Source: Pseudoxanthomonas helianthi
GTDB taxonomy: Bacteria > Pseudomonadota > Gammaproteobacteria > Xanthomonadales > Xanthomonadaceae
DNA: 64,000 nt
Assembly (NCBI RefSeq): GCF_017939625.1
Contig: NZ_JAGKTC010000001.1
Coordinates: forward strand, 1,384,718-1,448,717
Reading direction: 5' to 3'
The notes under the pieces were generated by a model. The model saw only the letters and a list, made by a program, of their open reading frames with translations, searched no databases and was not told the origin of the DNA. Shown piece by piece: positions 35,782-45,227 of the stretch (the first letter of the stretch is position 1; each line of letters starts with the position of its first letter). The position numbers and the translations under genes were made by a program.

Positions 35782-37265
35782 TCAACACGATCGTGCTTTC
35801 GGAAGGCACCAAGAACCTGCTGGAAGGCCTGCAGTGGGCGTTCTTCGCCTACTTCCTGTGCATCAACGCCGTGTACCTGGTGCTGAACTTCATCTCGATG
35901 GCGGGCATCCTGCGCTACACGCGCGAGCACATCGCCAAGTTCAGGATCCGCAACTTCGCCTCGTACCAGCCGCCGGTCACCCTGCTGGTGCCGGCGTACA
36001 ACGAAGAGAAGACCATCGTCTCCACGGTCAATTCGCTGCTGCGCCTGGGCTACCCGGAGTTCGAGATCCTGATCGTCAACGACGGTTCCACCGACGACAC
36101 CCTGAAGGTGGTTACCGAGGCCTTCGGGCTGAGCGAGTTCCCCGAAGCCTACCGCGACCGCCTGAAGACCCAGCCGGTGAAGCGGATCTACGCTTCGCAG
36201 GCTTTCCCGCGGGTGCGCCTGCTCGACAAGGTCAACGGCGGCAAGGCCGATGCCCTGAACGCGGGCATCAACGCGGCGCGCTACCCGCTGTTCTGCGTGA
36301 CCGATGCCGACTGCATCCTGCAGCCCGACAGCCTGTCGCGCGTGGTGCAGCCGTTCCTCGAGGACGCGCGCACCATCGCCTCCGGCGGCGTGATCCGCGT
36401 GGTCAACGGCTGCAAGGTCAGGAACGGCATGCTGGCCGACGTCGAACTGTCGAACCGGCCATTGCCGCTGATGCAGACGGTCGAATACCTGCGCGCCTTC
36501 CTGTTCGGCCGGCTGGGCTGGTCGCCGATGAACGCGCTGCTGATCATTTCCGGCGCATTCGGCATGTTCCACAAGGAACGCGTGATCGCCGCCGGCGGCT
36601 ACCGCAAGAAGCTGGTCGGCGAGGACATGGAGATGGTGGTGCGCATGCATGACCAGATGCGCAAGGAACGCCGTCCGTACCGCATCACCTTCGTCCCCGA
36701 CCCGATCTGCTGGACCGAAGTGCCGGAAGACCTGCGCACCCTGTACAACCAGCGCGCGCGCTGGCAGCAGGGCCTGGCCGAGAGCCTGTTCGGCAACTGG
36801 CGGCTGATGTTCCGGCGCAAGGGCGGCATCGTCGGCTGGGTGGCGTACCCGTTCATGATGCTGTTCGAATGCATCGGCCCGATCATCGAGATCCTGGGCT
36901 ACGCGTCGGTGGTCGTGCTGTGGCTGGCCGGCCTGCTGTCGGTGCAGGCGTTCTTCGTGTTCCTGTTCGCGGCCATCGGCCTGGGCATGCTGCTGTCGTT
37001 GAACGCGATGGTCCTGGAGGAGCTGTCGTTCCACCTGTATCCGCGCCCCGGCCAGCAGGTCAAGCTGTTCTTCGCCGCGATCCTGGAAAACCTCGGCTAC
37101 CGGCAGATGGTGTCGATGTTCCGGGTGTTCGGCCTGTTCCGCTGGCTGGGTTCGCTGTGGCGTACCCGCTCCACCTGGGGACACATGCGCCGGCATGCGC
37201 GCTGGCAGGACAGCAGCGCGTCCACCGACGACAACAAATCAATTTCGCAAGGGATTTCGCCATGA
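35778..37265 (+). CDS. Processive family-2 glycosyltransferase (PgaC/NfrB-like)
   Basis: A 495-residue inner-membrane GT2. There is a membrane helix at about residues 20-45, a catalytic domain with Asp102 ('VNDGSTDD'), the DxD motif at 176-178 ('TDADC'), the base Asp283 in 'GEDMEM', and 'QRARW' at 325-329, then three or more C-terminal membrane helices (about 345-420). These are the D-D-D-QxxRW residues of processive synthases that make and extrude a polysaccharide. The sugar is not known. It overlaps its neighbours on both sides (ATGA). Confidence 0.92.
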   Translation: MINTIVLSEGTKNLLEGLQWAFFAYFLCINAVYLVLNFISMAGILRYTREHIAKFRIRNFASYQPPVTLLVPAYNEEKTIVSTVNSLLRLGYPEFEILIVNDGSTDDTLKVVTEAFGLSEFPEAYRDRLKTQPVKRIYASQAFPRVRLLDKVNGGKADALNAGINAARYPLFCVTDADCILQPDSLSRVVQPFLEDARTIASGGVIRVVNGCKVRNGMLADVELSNRPLPLMQTVEYLRAFLFGRLGWSPMNALLIISGAFGMFHKERVIAAGGYRKKLVGEDMEMVVRMHDQMRKERRPYRITFVPDPICWTEVPEDLRTLYNQRARWQQGLAESLFGNWRLMFRRKGGIVGWVAYPFMMLFECIGPIIEILGYASVVVLWLAGLLSVQAFFVFLFAAIGLGMLLSLNAMVLEELSFHLYPRPGQQVKLFFAAILENLGYRQMVSMFRVFGLFRWLGSLWRTRSTWGHMRRHARWQDSSASTDDNKSISQGISP

Positions 37266-38539
37266 GTCTGGTTCTTGCCGCGATGTTGCAGGCGGCTGCG
37301 TTGGCAGGGAGCGCGCCCGCGGCGGGTGCGGTGGCGCAGGACGCCGCGCCGGTCGAGGAAAGCTACGAATCGCAGTTCCAGCGTGCGCGCGCGCTGGCCA
37401 CGTCCGGCGATGCGGCGCAGCGCGAACAGGCGCTGGCCCTGTACGCGGCGATGCTGGCGCGTTCGCCGGACAACACCGACGTGTTGCTGGCGCGCGGCCG
37501 CACCTATGCCTGGATGGGCCGCCACGCCGAGGCCGAAACCGATCTGAAGGCGGTGGTCGAACGCAAGCCGGACTACGCGGATGCGTGGTCGGCGCTGGGC
37601 GACCTGTACCTGTGGAGCGATCGGCCGGCCGACGCCGAAGCCGCGTACGCGCATTGGGTGGAACTGGCGCCGGACGAACCGGCCGCCCTGATCGCGCGCG
37701 GGCGCGCGCACCGCGCCGCGGGCGATCTGGCCGGTGCGCGTGCGGACTTCGATGCCGCGCAGGCGCACGGCGCCGATGCCGGCGAAGTGGCGCGCCTGCA
37801 GGCCAGCCTGATCATGCCGTCCGCCGCGCCGGACGCCATGATCGGCGGCGAATACCGCTGGCAGCTGCGCGGCGGCGTGGACCGGACCATGTTCAGCGGC
37901 AACCGCTCGGACTGGACCGACGCCGAGCTGTCGCTGCGCCGCCGTTTCTCGCGCGGTTCGCTCGCGCTGGAAACCCTGCGCGCGCATCGCTTCGACCAGA
38001 GCGACACGGCCTGGGCGCTGGACGGCTACGCTTCGCTGTGGTCGCGCGCCTACGGCAACGCGCGTTACCAGCGCGGACCGAGCGACGGCATCCTGCCGCG
38101 CGACGCATGGCGGCTCGAACTGTTCCAGGGCGTGGGCCAGGGCTGGGAACTGTCGGCCAGCATCGACCACCTGCGCTTCGATTCCGACACCGAGTTCTAC
38201 GGCGTCGGCGTGGGTCGATATTTCGGCAACTGGTACGCGCGCTACAAGCTGCAGCACGTGCCGGGCGCCGGCTCGGGCAGCTGGAGCCATCGCGTGGTGG
38301 TGCGCAACTACTATCGCGGCGACGCGGACGATTACGTCGAGGTCAACGCCAGCACCGGGCGCAGCACCGACCTGGACCGCAACGGCGGCCTGGTGCGCGA
38401 CAGCCATTACGCGGTCGGCGCGTCTTGGATGCATTACTTCCATCCGCAGTGGGGCTTCAAGCTGGGCGCCGGTTATGCCGACGATGCCGGCGGCTACACC
38501 GAGCAGGATGTGTCGTTCTATCTGTACCACCGCTGGTGA
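37262..38539 (+). CDS. TPR and YaiO-type outer-membrane beta-barrel protein
   Basis: A 425-residue exported protein: a signal peptide (about residues 1-25), TPR units (about 35-185), and a C-terminal beta-barrel (about 200-425) of YaiO type that ends 'DVSFYLYHRW' with the terminal aromatic. The E. coli analogue yaiO lies beside the GT2 gene yaiP. The TPR-barrel plan is that of exopolysaccharide secretins such as PgaA. It overlaps the glycosyltransferase gene by 4 bp. Confidence 0.87.
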   Translation: MSLVLAAMLQAAALAGSAPAAGAVAQDAAPVEESYESQFQRARALATSGDAAQREQALALYAAMLARSPDNTDVLLARGRTYAWMGRHAEAETDLKAVVERKPDYADAWSALGDLYLWSDRPADAEAAYAHWVELAPDEPAALIARGRAHRAAGDLAGARADFDAAQAHGADAGEVARLQASLIMPSAAPDAMIGGEYRWQLRGGVDRTMFSGNRSDWTDAELSLRRRFSRGSLALETLRAHRFDQSDTAWALDGYASLWSRAYGNARYQRGPSDGILPRDAWRLELFQGVGQGWELSASIDHLRFDSDTEFYGVGVGRYFGNWYARYKLQHVPGAGSGSWSHRVVVRNYYRGDADDYVEVNASTGRSTDLDRNGGLVRDSHYAVGASWMHYFHPQWGFKLGAGYADDAGGYTEQDVSFYLYHRW

Positions 38540-38547
38540 AGCGGGGC

Positions 38548-40932
38548 ATGGCACCTGATCGTGCGGGCGACGCGGCCGGATCGGCCGCGTCGCGTTTCAT
38601 CGCCTGGCTGCCGGCATTGCTGCTGGCGCAGGCGGCGTTGTCGGCCTGGACCGCCAGTCGCGCCTTGCCGCCGGATGGCGCGTGGCGGGTGGTTGCGCTG
38701 GCGGTGGGCAACCAGCTGCTGTTCCTGCTGCGTGCGCTGCCGATCCTGTTCCTGTTGAGCTGGCCCCTGCTGGCGCTGCGCAATGCGCGCCTGTGCGTGC
38801 TGGCGGTAGGCGTGCTGTGGTCGTTGTTCCTGTTGCTGCAGGCCGGGCTCGAGCAGTACTACCTGACGTCGCGGGTGCCGCTGGGCGCCGATCTGTTCGG
38901 CTACAGCCTGGCGGAAATCCGCACCACGGTCGGTGGTGCGGCCGCTAGCGGCGTCGGCCTGGACGGCTGGGCCGCGATGGCGGTACCGCTGGTGCTGCTG
39001 TGGTCGCTGCTGGCCTGGCGCGCGCGTTCGCGAGGCGCGTTCGGATTCCTGCCGTTGCTGGTCCTGCTGCTGGCCGGCGCGGCGGCTTGGCTGTTGCCGG
39101 TGGCGGTGGGCATGGGTGGTTTGCGCAGCGATGCGCGCGATATCGCCACCAGCAAAGGCGCCTATTTCGTCGCCGACAGCCTGCGCTGGGCGCGCCGCGA
39201 TGCATCGGCGGCAGCGGTCGTGCCGGTCGCTGCGGCGGCGACTTCCACGGCTTCGCCGGCGCAAGGCGCGGCCAATCCCGAATATCCGTTCCTCCGCCGC
39301 GAAACCACGCCCGATGCGCTCGGCCCGTACTTCGGCCCGACCCGCGACGGTCGTCCGCCGAACATCGTCGTGATCGTGGTCGAGGGACTGGGACGTTCGT
39401 TCTCCGGTCCGGACGCTGCGTTGGGCAGCTTCACCCCGTTCCTCGACGAACTGGCCGCGCGCAGCCTGTACTTCGACAACTTCATGGCCAACCAGGGCCG
39501 CACCTTCGGCGTGCTGCCGTCGTTGTTCGGGTCGCTGCCGACGGCCGAGCAGGGTTTCGCCGCGCTCGGTCCGAAGATGCCGGCCCATGCCGGATTGTTC
39601 AACGTGCTGCATCGCCAGGGCTACCGCAGTGCCTTCTACAGCGGCACCGACGCCGCCTTCGACAACGAGCGTGCCTTCCTGCAACTGGAAGAAGTCGACG
39701 ATGTCGTCGATCTGAGCAATTTCGGTCCGGGCTACCAGCGCAACCCGTTCAGCGACTGGGGTTATGCGGACCGCGAACTGGTCTCGCGCGTGCTAGCCGA
39801 CAGCAACCGTCTGCGTCCACCCTTCGTGCTGGGCATCCAGACCATCAGCATGCACACCTCCTATGCCTTCCCGGGCCAGGAGCGTTACCGGCAAAGGATG
39901 GAACGACGGCTGGACGAGTTGAATGTTCCGGCGTCGAAGCGGCCGGAGTATCGCGCGCATGCCGACATCTACAGCGCAATCCTCTACACCGACGACCAGT
40001 TGCGACGCTATTTCGAGACGGTCGCCAGCGCGCCCTGGTACGCGGACACGATTTTCCTGGTGACCGGCGACCACCGCCTGGCGGAGCTGCCGCAGGACAC
40101 CCACATCGAGCGCTACCACGTGCCGTTGATCGTCTACTCGCCGCTGTTGCGCAAGCCGGCGCATAGCAAGGCGGTATCCTCGCACCTGGACGTGACGCCT
40201 TCGCTGCTGGCCCTGCTATCGAATACCTACGGCTTGCAGCGGCCGGCAATGACGACCTGGACGGGCAGCGGGTTGGACATGGCGGAGACGTTCCGCAGCC
40301 AGCACGAGTTCCCGCTCAAGCAGACCAAGACCAGCGTCCCCGATTTCGTGTCCGGTCGCTGGTTCCTGCACGACAATCAGGTGTTCGACTTGCAGGACGG
40401 CATTCGCGCTTCCGAAGTCGACGATCCTGGGCTGCGCGCGCAAGTGACCGCCCGGCTGCAGGCCTATCTCGCCGCCAATGCCGGCTTCCTGAAGCGCATG
40501 GCGCTGTCGCCCGAGGGTGGCGCGCCGCGACTGGTCGGGTTCCAGGCGGGTGCCGCGGATGCCGTGCCGGTCGCGCCGCCGATTGCGGCGCTGCCGCCCG
40601 GCTTGGGACTGGATGCGGTGCGGCTGGAACACAATCCCGGCGGAGTCGGGGTGACGGCCACGTTCGTCAACGGGGACGCCGCCGTTTCGAAGGTGTTCGT
40701 GCCGTTGGCCGTGCTGGCCGGAGAAGACGGACGCGAGCTGGGCGAAGGCTACGGCAGCGCCATTCAGTTGCGCCCGCGCGAGCGTCGCGAGGTGCTGCTG
40801 GCGCTGCGGGCGCCCGGATTGGCGCCGGGCCGCTACACGGTGTCGGTGCTGCCTTCGGACCCGGACAACGGCAAACCGGTGGGACGCGGCCGTTACCGCA
40901 TCCCGATGGACGTGGCCGCCAGCGCGCCATGA
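38548..40932 (+). CDS. LtaS-like phosphoglycerol transferase/sulfatase-fold membrane protein
   Basis: A 794-residue protein: five hydrophobic helices in the first 190 residues, then a sulfatase-fold domain outside the membrane. Metal ligand Glu279 lies in 'VIVVEGLGRS', the likely nucleophile is Thr319 in 'NQGRTFGVLPSLF', and 'VTGDHRLAE' holds the Asp-His metal pair. Thr rather than Cys at the nucleophile favours a phosphoglycerol or phosphoethanolamine transferase. It may decorate the polymer. The start has a GGGG site; the GTG at 38536 overlapping the previous stop is an alternative. Confidence 0.82.
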   Translation: MAPDRAGDAAGSAASRFIAWLPALLLAQAALSAWTASRALPPDGAWRVVALAVGNQLLFLLRALPILFLLSWPLLALRNARLCVLAVGVLWSLFLLLQAGLEQYYLTSRVPLGADLFGYSLAEIRTTVGGAAASGVGLDGWAAMAVPLVLLWSLLAWRARSRGAFGFLPLLVLLLAGAAAWLLPVAVGMGGLRSDARDIATSKGAYFVADSLRWARRDASAAAVVPVAAAATSTASPAQGAANPEYPFLRRETTPDALGPYFGPTRDGRPPNIVVIVVEGLGRSFSGPDAALGSFTPFLDELAARSLYFDNFMANQGRTFGVLPSLFGSLPTAEQGFAALGPKMPAHAGLFNVLHRQGYRSAFYSGTDAAFDNERAFLQLEEVDDVVDLSNFGPGYQRNPFSDWGYADRELVSRVLADSNRLRPPFVLGIQTISMHTSYAFPGQERYRQRMERRLDELNVPASKRPEYRAHADIYSAILYTDDQLRRYFETVASAPWYADTIFLVTGDHRLAELPQDTHIERYHVPLIVYSPLLRKPAHSKAVSSHLDVTPSLLALLSNTYGLQRPAMTTWTGSGLDMAETFRSQHEFPLKQTKTSVPDFVSGRWFLHDNQVFDLQDGIRASEVDDPGLRAQVTARLQAYLAANAGFLKRMALSPEGGAPRLVGFQAGAADAVPVAPPIAALPPGLGLDAVRLEHNPGGVGVTATFVNGDAAVSKVFVPLAVLAGEDGRELGEGYGSAIQLRPRERREVLLALRAPGLAPGRYTVSVLPSDPDNGKPVGRGRYRIPMDVAASAP

Positions 40933-41888
40933 GCCGCTCTTCATGCATGGCGGGGGCGGCGCTGCTGGCGCTCGCGTTGCTGGCCGGTGATGCCAGCGCA
41001 CGAACGGAACCCTCCGCGCCGCGCGCGGTGTGGACCTGGGAAGGGCCGTCCTACGCGATGCTGGAATCGCGGGAGGCCGCCGGCGAGGCGCTCGCGTTCC
41101 TGCAGCGCGAAAAGATCAACATCGTCTATCTGTATGCCGACGCCTTCGAAGGGCGAAACCTGGTCGAACAGAAACCGCAGCTCTATCGCGATTTCATTCG
41201 CGCCGCGCACGCGCGCGACATCCGGGTCTATGCGCTGCTGGGCTCCTGGTATCTGCACACCGAGCGTTACGTGTTGCCACGGCATCAGGCCGAGGCCAAA
41301 GCGATGCTCCAGCGAGTGCTGGACTACAACGCCGCCGCCGAGCCCGTCGAGCGCTTCGACGGCGTCAACTACGACATCGAACCGCATCTGCTGGACGAAT
41401 GGGACGATGCCACGCGCCTGCGACTGCTGCGCGGCTTCCTGGACATGAGCGCGATGCTGATGGAAGCCAAGCGCGAGTCGGGCCAGCACCTGCCGGTGGG
41501 GCCGGCGATGCCGTTCTGGTGGGACGGGATCGAACTGGACTGGCACGGCGCGCGCAAGCCGGTCGCCGAGCACGTCATCGACCTCACCGATTACGTGGCG
41601 CTGATGGATTACCGCAACCGCGCCGAAGGCGGCGACGGCATCCTGGCGCATGCGGAAGACGAGATGGCCTATGCCGGCAAGACCGGCAAGCGGGTCGTGA
41701 TCGGATTGGAGTTCAATCCCGGCGAGCCGGCCAAGCTCAGTTTCCACGGCATGGAGCCGGCGGATTTCGAACGCGAGGCGGCCAAGGTGGAAGCGGCGTA
41801 TCGCGGCCAATCGGCCTTCGCCGGTTTCGTGTTCCACCACTATCTCGGTTATCGGGATTTCGTCGGCGAACCGCCGTCCGGCAAGTGA
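40929..41888 (+). CDS. Exported protein with a GH18-like motif
   Basis: A 319-residue protein with a signal peptide (about residues 1-24) and a likely TIM-barrel fold. Residues 143-152 ('FDGVNYDIEP') resemble the GH18 catalytic signature DGxDxDxE, with Glu151 in the acid position. This points to a hydrolase for a GlcNAc-containing polymer or a non-catalytic chitinase-like protein. It overlaps the previous gene by 4 bp and is the last gene of the operon. Confidence 0.65.
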   Translation: MSRSSCMAGAALLALALLAGDASARTEPSAPRAVWTWEGPSYAMLESREAAGEALAFLQREKINIVYLYADAFEGRNLVEQKPQLYRDFIRAAHARDIRVYALLGSWYLHTERYVLPRHQAEAKAMLQRVLDYNAAAEPVERFDGVNYDIEPHLLDEWDDATRLRLLRGFLDMSAMLMEAKRESGQHLPVGPAMPFWWDGIELDWHGARKPVAEHVIDLTDYVALMDYRNRAEGGDGILAHAEDEMAYAGKTGKRVVIGLEFNPGEPAKLSFHGMEPADFEREAAKVEAAYRGQSAFAGFVFHHYLGYRDFVGEPPSGK

Positions 41889-41933
41889 CGAAGTAAAGGC
41901 ATCCGGGTTCCAGTTCGGAACCGGATAGCGACT

Positions 41934-41959
41934 CCCTCTCCCCGCATGCGGGGAGAAGG
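41934..41959. repeat. Palindromic repeat related to the DUF559-flanking type
   Basis: The sequence CCCTCTCCCCGCATGCGGGGAGAAGG is a near-perfect palindrome downstream of the polysaccharide-like operon. It shares the C-rich/G-rich hairpin design of the repeats at 24126 and 24562, without a neighbouring nuclease gene. Confidence 0.7.
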
Positions 41960-41981
41960 AACCCGCCGGATTTCGAAAAGC

Positions 41982-42014
41982 AAAAAAAGGCCCCGGCATG
42001 CCGGGGCCTTTTTT
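41982..42014. terminator. Bidirectional terminator between the operon and the TonB receptor gene
   Basis: Seven A, an AGGCCCCGG/CCGGGGCCT stem and six T form an almost perfect symmetric terminator that serves both convergent units. Confidence 0.93.
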
Positions 42015-42033
42015 GTTGCCATTCGCGTCGAAC

Positions 42034-45000
42034 TTACAGCGGCTTGCCGCCCAGCTTCCAGGTGACCTGCAGGTAGTAACTGCGGCCCATGCTGTCGAAC
42101 CAGGAAGTGTCGTAGTACGGATAGTTGGCCCAGGTCGGGTCCTTCGGCGGCATCTTGTCGAACAGGTTGTTGACCGACAGCGAGACGCGCAGATGGTCGT
42201 TGATGTCGTAGCGCGCGCCGGCATTGAAGCGCCAGGTGGCTTGCGTCCAGGCGTCGTTGTCGTAGTTGGCGACGCGGCCGACATAGGTGCCGAACAGGCT
42301 GGCGCCCCAGGCGTTGCGGTCCCAGCTCACGCCGACGTTGCCCTTGGCCCGCGGCAGCGTGGTGGCGGCGAAGCTGACGTCCAGCATGTCCTCTTCGGGA
42401 TCGCCGGGGTACTGCTGGCGGGTGTGCTTGTGCGACCAGTTGTAGTTCGCGTTGAAGTTGAAGTCGCCGGCGTCCGCCGTGCGCAAGCGGTAGTTGGCGG
42501 TGACGTCGATGCCCGAGGTTTCTTCGTTGGCGATGTTGATCGGGGCGAAGTGGACGCTGGTGATGGTGCTGAACGGATCGTTCGGATCTTCGCGGATCAC
42601 GCGAGCCAGTGCGTCCACGCAGGTCGGCGAATTGATGTCGACCGACGCGCCGTCGTTGGTGACGCCCAGCCGGCAGTTGGCTTCGTCGATGCGCAGCTGT
42701 TCGCGGCTCTGCGCCTGCACCTGGTTGGAAATGCGGATCCGGTAGTAGTCCACCGCCAGGTCGAAGTTGGCGCTCGGCGACCAGACGAAGCCCGCGGTGA
42801 ACGACTTGCTGGTTTCCACGTCCAGCTTCATGTTGCCGGCGTACACGTCCATCGTGTTCGCGTCCCAGCTGCCGTCGTCGTAGCAGTCGCCGTCGCTCAT
42901 GTCCGGCGCGTCGGTGCGGCAGTTGTAGTAGTCGGTCGACAGCGTGCGGTAGTAGTCCGCGCCAGCGAACAGGTAGTGCATGTCCGGCGCGCGGAAACCG
43001 GTGCCGTAGGAACCGCGCACCAGCAGCGTGTCGATCGGACGCCATTCCAGGCCGGCGCTGTAGGTGAACTTGCCCGGGTTCTGGTTGCCGTAGCTGTAGC
43101 GGTCGTACCGGCCGGCCAGGCTGGCCTGCAGCGAAGCCAGCAGCGGCACGCGCAACTCGCCGGCCGCGCTCCAGTGGTCGCGGCTGCCGTGGCCATCGCC
43201 GTAGCGCGGGCCGTAGTAGGCATCGGCGGTCAGGGCGAGCGGGTCGGGGTTGATCCGGTAGGACTGGCCGCCGTATTCGATCGCGCCGGCGAAGCCGACG
43301 TCGCCGGCCGGCATCGAGAACAGCGCCGGGGTGTTGGCGGTGAAGCTGACGTTGTCGTTCTTGGCCACCGGATGCCAGACCGACATCACGCCGAAGGTGG
43401 CGAACTCGGCGGGCGTCAGCGGCGTGAACAGGCGGTTCGGATCAGGTGCGAAGATCGCATAGCCGTCTTCGTCGTAACCCTGCTGTTCGCCCAGGAAGAA
43501 GCGGTTGGCGACGTCGGCCTTGATGCGCGGCATCTTCACGTCGGCCTTGTACTCGGAATGGTTGTAGGCCGCTTCCCAGTTCCAGTTCGCACCGAACGTG
43601 CCGTTGAAGCCGGTCGTCACCGCCAGGGTCTTCTGCACGGTGCTGTTCATGCGGTTTTCCAGGCCGCCGACTTCCTCGGGCGAGAACTGGCGCGACCAGA
43701 TTTCGTAGTGGCCGGTGTTGGCGTTGTAGAAGATCTTGTCGGCGTTGTCGGTCGAGTTCGGATCGTGGAATTCCCAGGCCATGTGGTCGCTGGTCACGTC
43801 GTTGCCGTTGGTGCCGGTCAGCAACTTGACCGTCTGGCGGCCGTATTGCAGGTCCGCGAACCAGGACAGGTTCTCGGAGAAGCGGTATTCGAACGAGCCG
43901 TACAGGTTGGCGCCCTTGCGCTCGTTCTGGATCGTGCGGTACGCGATGGCGCGTTCGCTGCCGCAATAGGGTTCGCCGAAGCGGTCCTCGGCCAGTACCG
44001 TGGTGCCCTGGTTCAGGCCCGCCAGCGCCGCGCAGTTGTCGGCGGGGGCGATGTTGACGTCGTCGTCCCAGTCGTAGAGCTGGGCGATCATGCGCGGCAG
44101 GCGACGGCGCGAGGTCGGCGCGTCGAGGGTCGAATCCTGCACGCTGCGGTCGGTGCCCCACAGCGGGCGCTTGTCGAGCAGTTCCAGGCCGACGATGCCG
44201 CTGAATGCGTCGCGTTCGAAGCCGGTGGTCAGCGACAGGCGATGGGATTCGCCGCCGCCGCGCTCGGTATCGCCATAGCGGTAGTCGATGATGGTGCCGT
44301 CGGTCGACTTCTTCAGGATGAAGTTGATCACGCCGGCCATCGCGTCCGAACCGTACACGGCCGATGCGCTGCCGGTCAGCACTTCGACGCGGTCGATCAT
44401 GCCCAGCGGGATGTTGCCGATGTCGGTGAAGTTGCTGCGGCTGTTCAGCGGCAGCGGAAAGTCGGCGATGCGGCGGCCGTTGATCAGCACCAGGGTGTGG
44501 TTCGGGCCCAGGCCGCGCAGGTCGACCGCCTGCGCGCCCGGCGTGGACTGCGCGTTGGTGGTGTTCTGCTGGCCGTAGACGCTGCCGCTGTTCTGGCTCA
44601 GCGAACGCAGCAGGTCGGGCACCGAGGTGAGCCCGGCGGACTGGATCTGCTCGGCGGTGATCAGGGTGATCGGCGCGGGGCCTTCGAGTTGCGCGCGCGG
44701 AATGCGCGAGCCGGTGACCTGCAGGGTTTGCAGTTCGGTGGGGGCCGGCTCCTCGGCGGTGGCCGAGCCACCGCCTGCGGGTTTTTCCTGCTGGGCCGGG
44801 CGCGGCGGCGGTGGGGCGGCCGGCGCGGGATCGGCGCGGACGATCAGCACCGCGCCGGAGGCGGCGTCGTGCTTGGCCTTGAAACCGCTGCCGCGCAGCA
44901 GGCCGTCCAGCGCCTGGTCGGCGGAAGCGGCGCCTTTCACCCCGGCGGTGCGCTGTCCCTTCAGCTGGTCGGCGCGGTACACCAGTTGCGTGCCGGACTG

Positions 45001-45141
45001 CTTGGCCAGCGTGTTCAGCGCACTGGCCAGGTCGCCCGCCGGGACGTCGATCCGGCCGGGCTTGGAAGAAGCTTGCGCCTGCGCCGCCAACGCGGTGGAA
45101 CAGGCCAGACTCAACAACAGGACACGCAACGGCTGCCGCAT
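42034..45141 (-). CDS. FecA-type TonB-dependent receptor
   Basis: A 1035-residue outer-membrane receptor: a signal peptide (about residues 1-24), an STN signalling domain (about 30-100), a proline-rich linker, a plug domain ('APITLITAEQIQSAGLTSVPDLLR' to about 250) and a large barrel ending 'VTWKLGGKPL'. The STN domain implies signalling through FecR to the sigma factor behind it. A GGGGAGAG site marks the start. The ligand is not known; the neighbouring gene suggests a dipeptide or amino-acid polymer fragment rather than a siderophore. Confidence 0.93.
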   Translation of the reverse strand: MRQPLRVLLLSLACSTALAAQAQASSKPGRIDVPAGDLASALNTLAKQSGTQLVYRADQLKGQRTAGVKGAASADQALDGLLRGSGFKAKHDAASGAVLIVRADPAPAAPPPPRPAQQEKPAGGGSATAEEPAPTELQTLQVTGSRIPRAQLEGPAPITLITAEQIQSAGLTSVPDLLRSLSQNSGSVYGQQNTTNAQSTPGAQAVDLRGLGPNHTLVLINGRRIADFPLPLNSRSNFTDIGNIPLGMIDRVEVLTGSASAVYGSDAMAGVINFILKKSTDGTIIDYRYGDTERGGGESHRLSLTTGFERDAFSGIVGLELLDKRPLWGTDRSVQDSTLDAPTSRRRLPRMIAQLYDWDDDVNIAPADNCAALAGLNQGTTVLAEDRFGEPYCGSERAIAYRTIQNERKGANLYGSFEYRFSENLSWFADLQYGRQTVKLLTGTNGNDVTSDHMAWEFHDPNSTDNADKIFYNANTGHYEIWSRQFSPEEVGGLENRMNSTVQKTLAVTTGFNGTFGANWNWEAAYNHSEYKADVKMPRIKADVANRFFLGEQQGYDEDGYAIFAPDPNRLFTPLTPAEFATFGVMSVWHPVAKNDNVSFTANTPALFSMPAGDVGFAGAIEYGGQSYRINPDPLALTADAYYGPRYGDGHGSRDHWSAAGELRVPLLASLQASLAGRYDRYSYGNQNPGKFTYSAGLEWRPIDTLLVRGSYGTGFRAPDMHYLFAGADYYRTLSTDYYNCRTDAPDMSDGDCYDDGSWDANTMDVYAGNMKLDVETSKSFTAGFVWSPSANFDLAVDYYRIRISNQVQAQSREQLRIDEANCRLGVTNDGASVDINSPTCVDALARVIREDPNDPFSTITSVHFAPINIANEETSGIDVTANYRLRTADAGDFNFNANYNWSHKHTRQQYPGDPEEDMLDVSFAATTLPRAKGNVGVSWDRNAWGASLFGTYVGRVANYDNDAWTQATWRFNAGARYDINDHLRVSLSVNNLFDKMPPKDPTWANYPYYDTSWFDSMGRSYYLQVTWKLGGKPL

Positions 45142-45227
45142 GGAACTTCTCTCCCCGCGCGCCCGGAAAAGGCGCCTTCCCAAGCACAGGACGAACGAAC
45201 GCGGCGTTCCCCCCACGGCGTCGAGCG

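Noticed and set aside
37195..38539. First third of a 1245-codon plus-strand frame
   Set aside because: It is the shifted frame of the TPR/YaiO gene; only the later part after 38536 is the real transferase gene.
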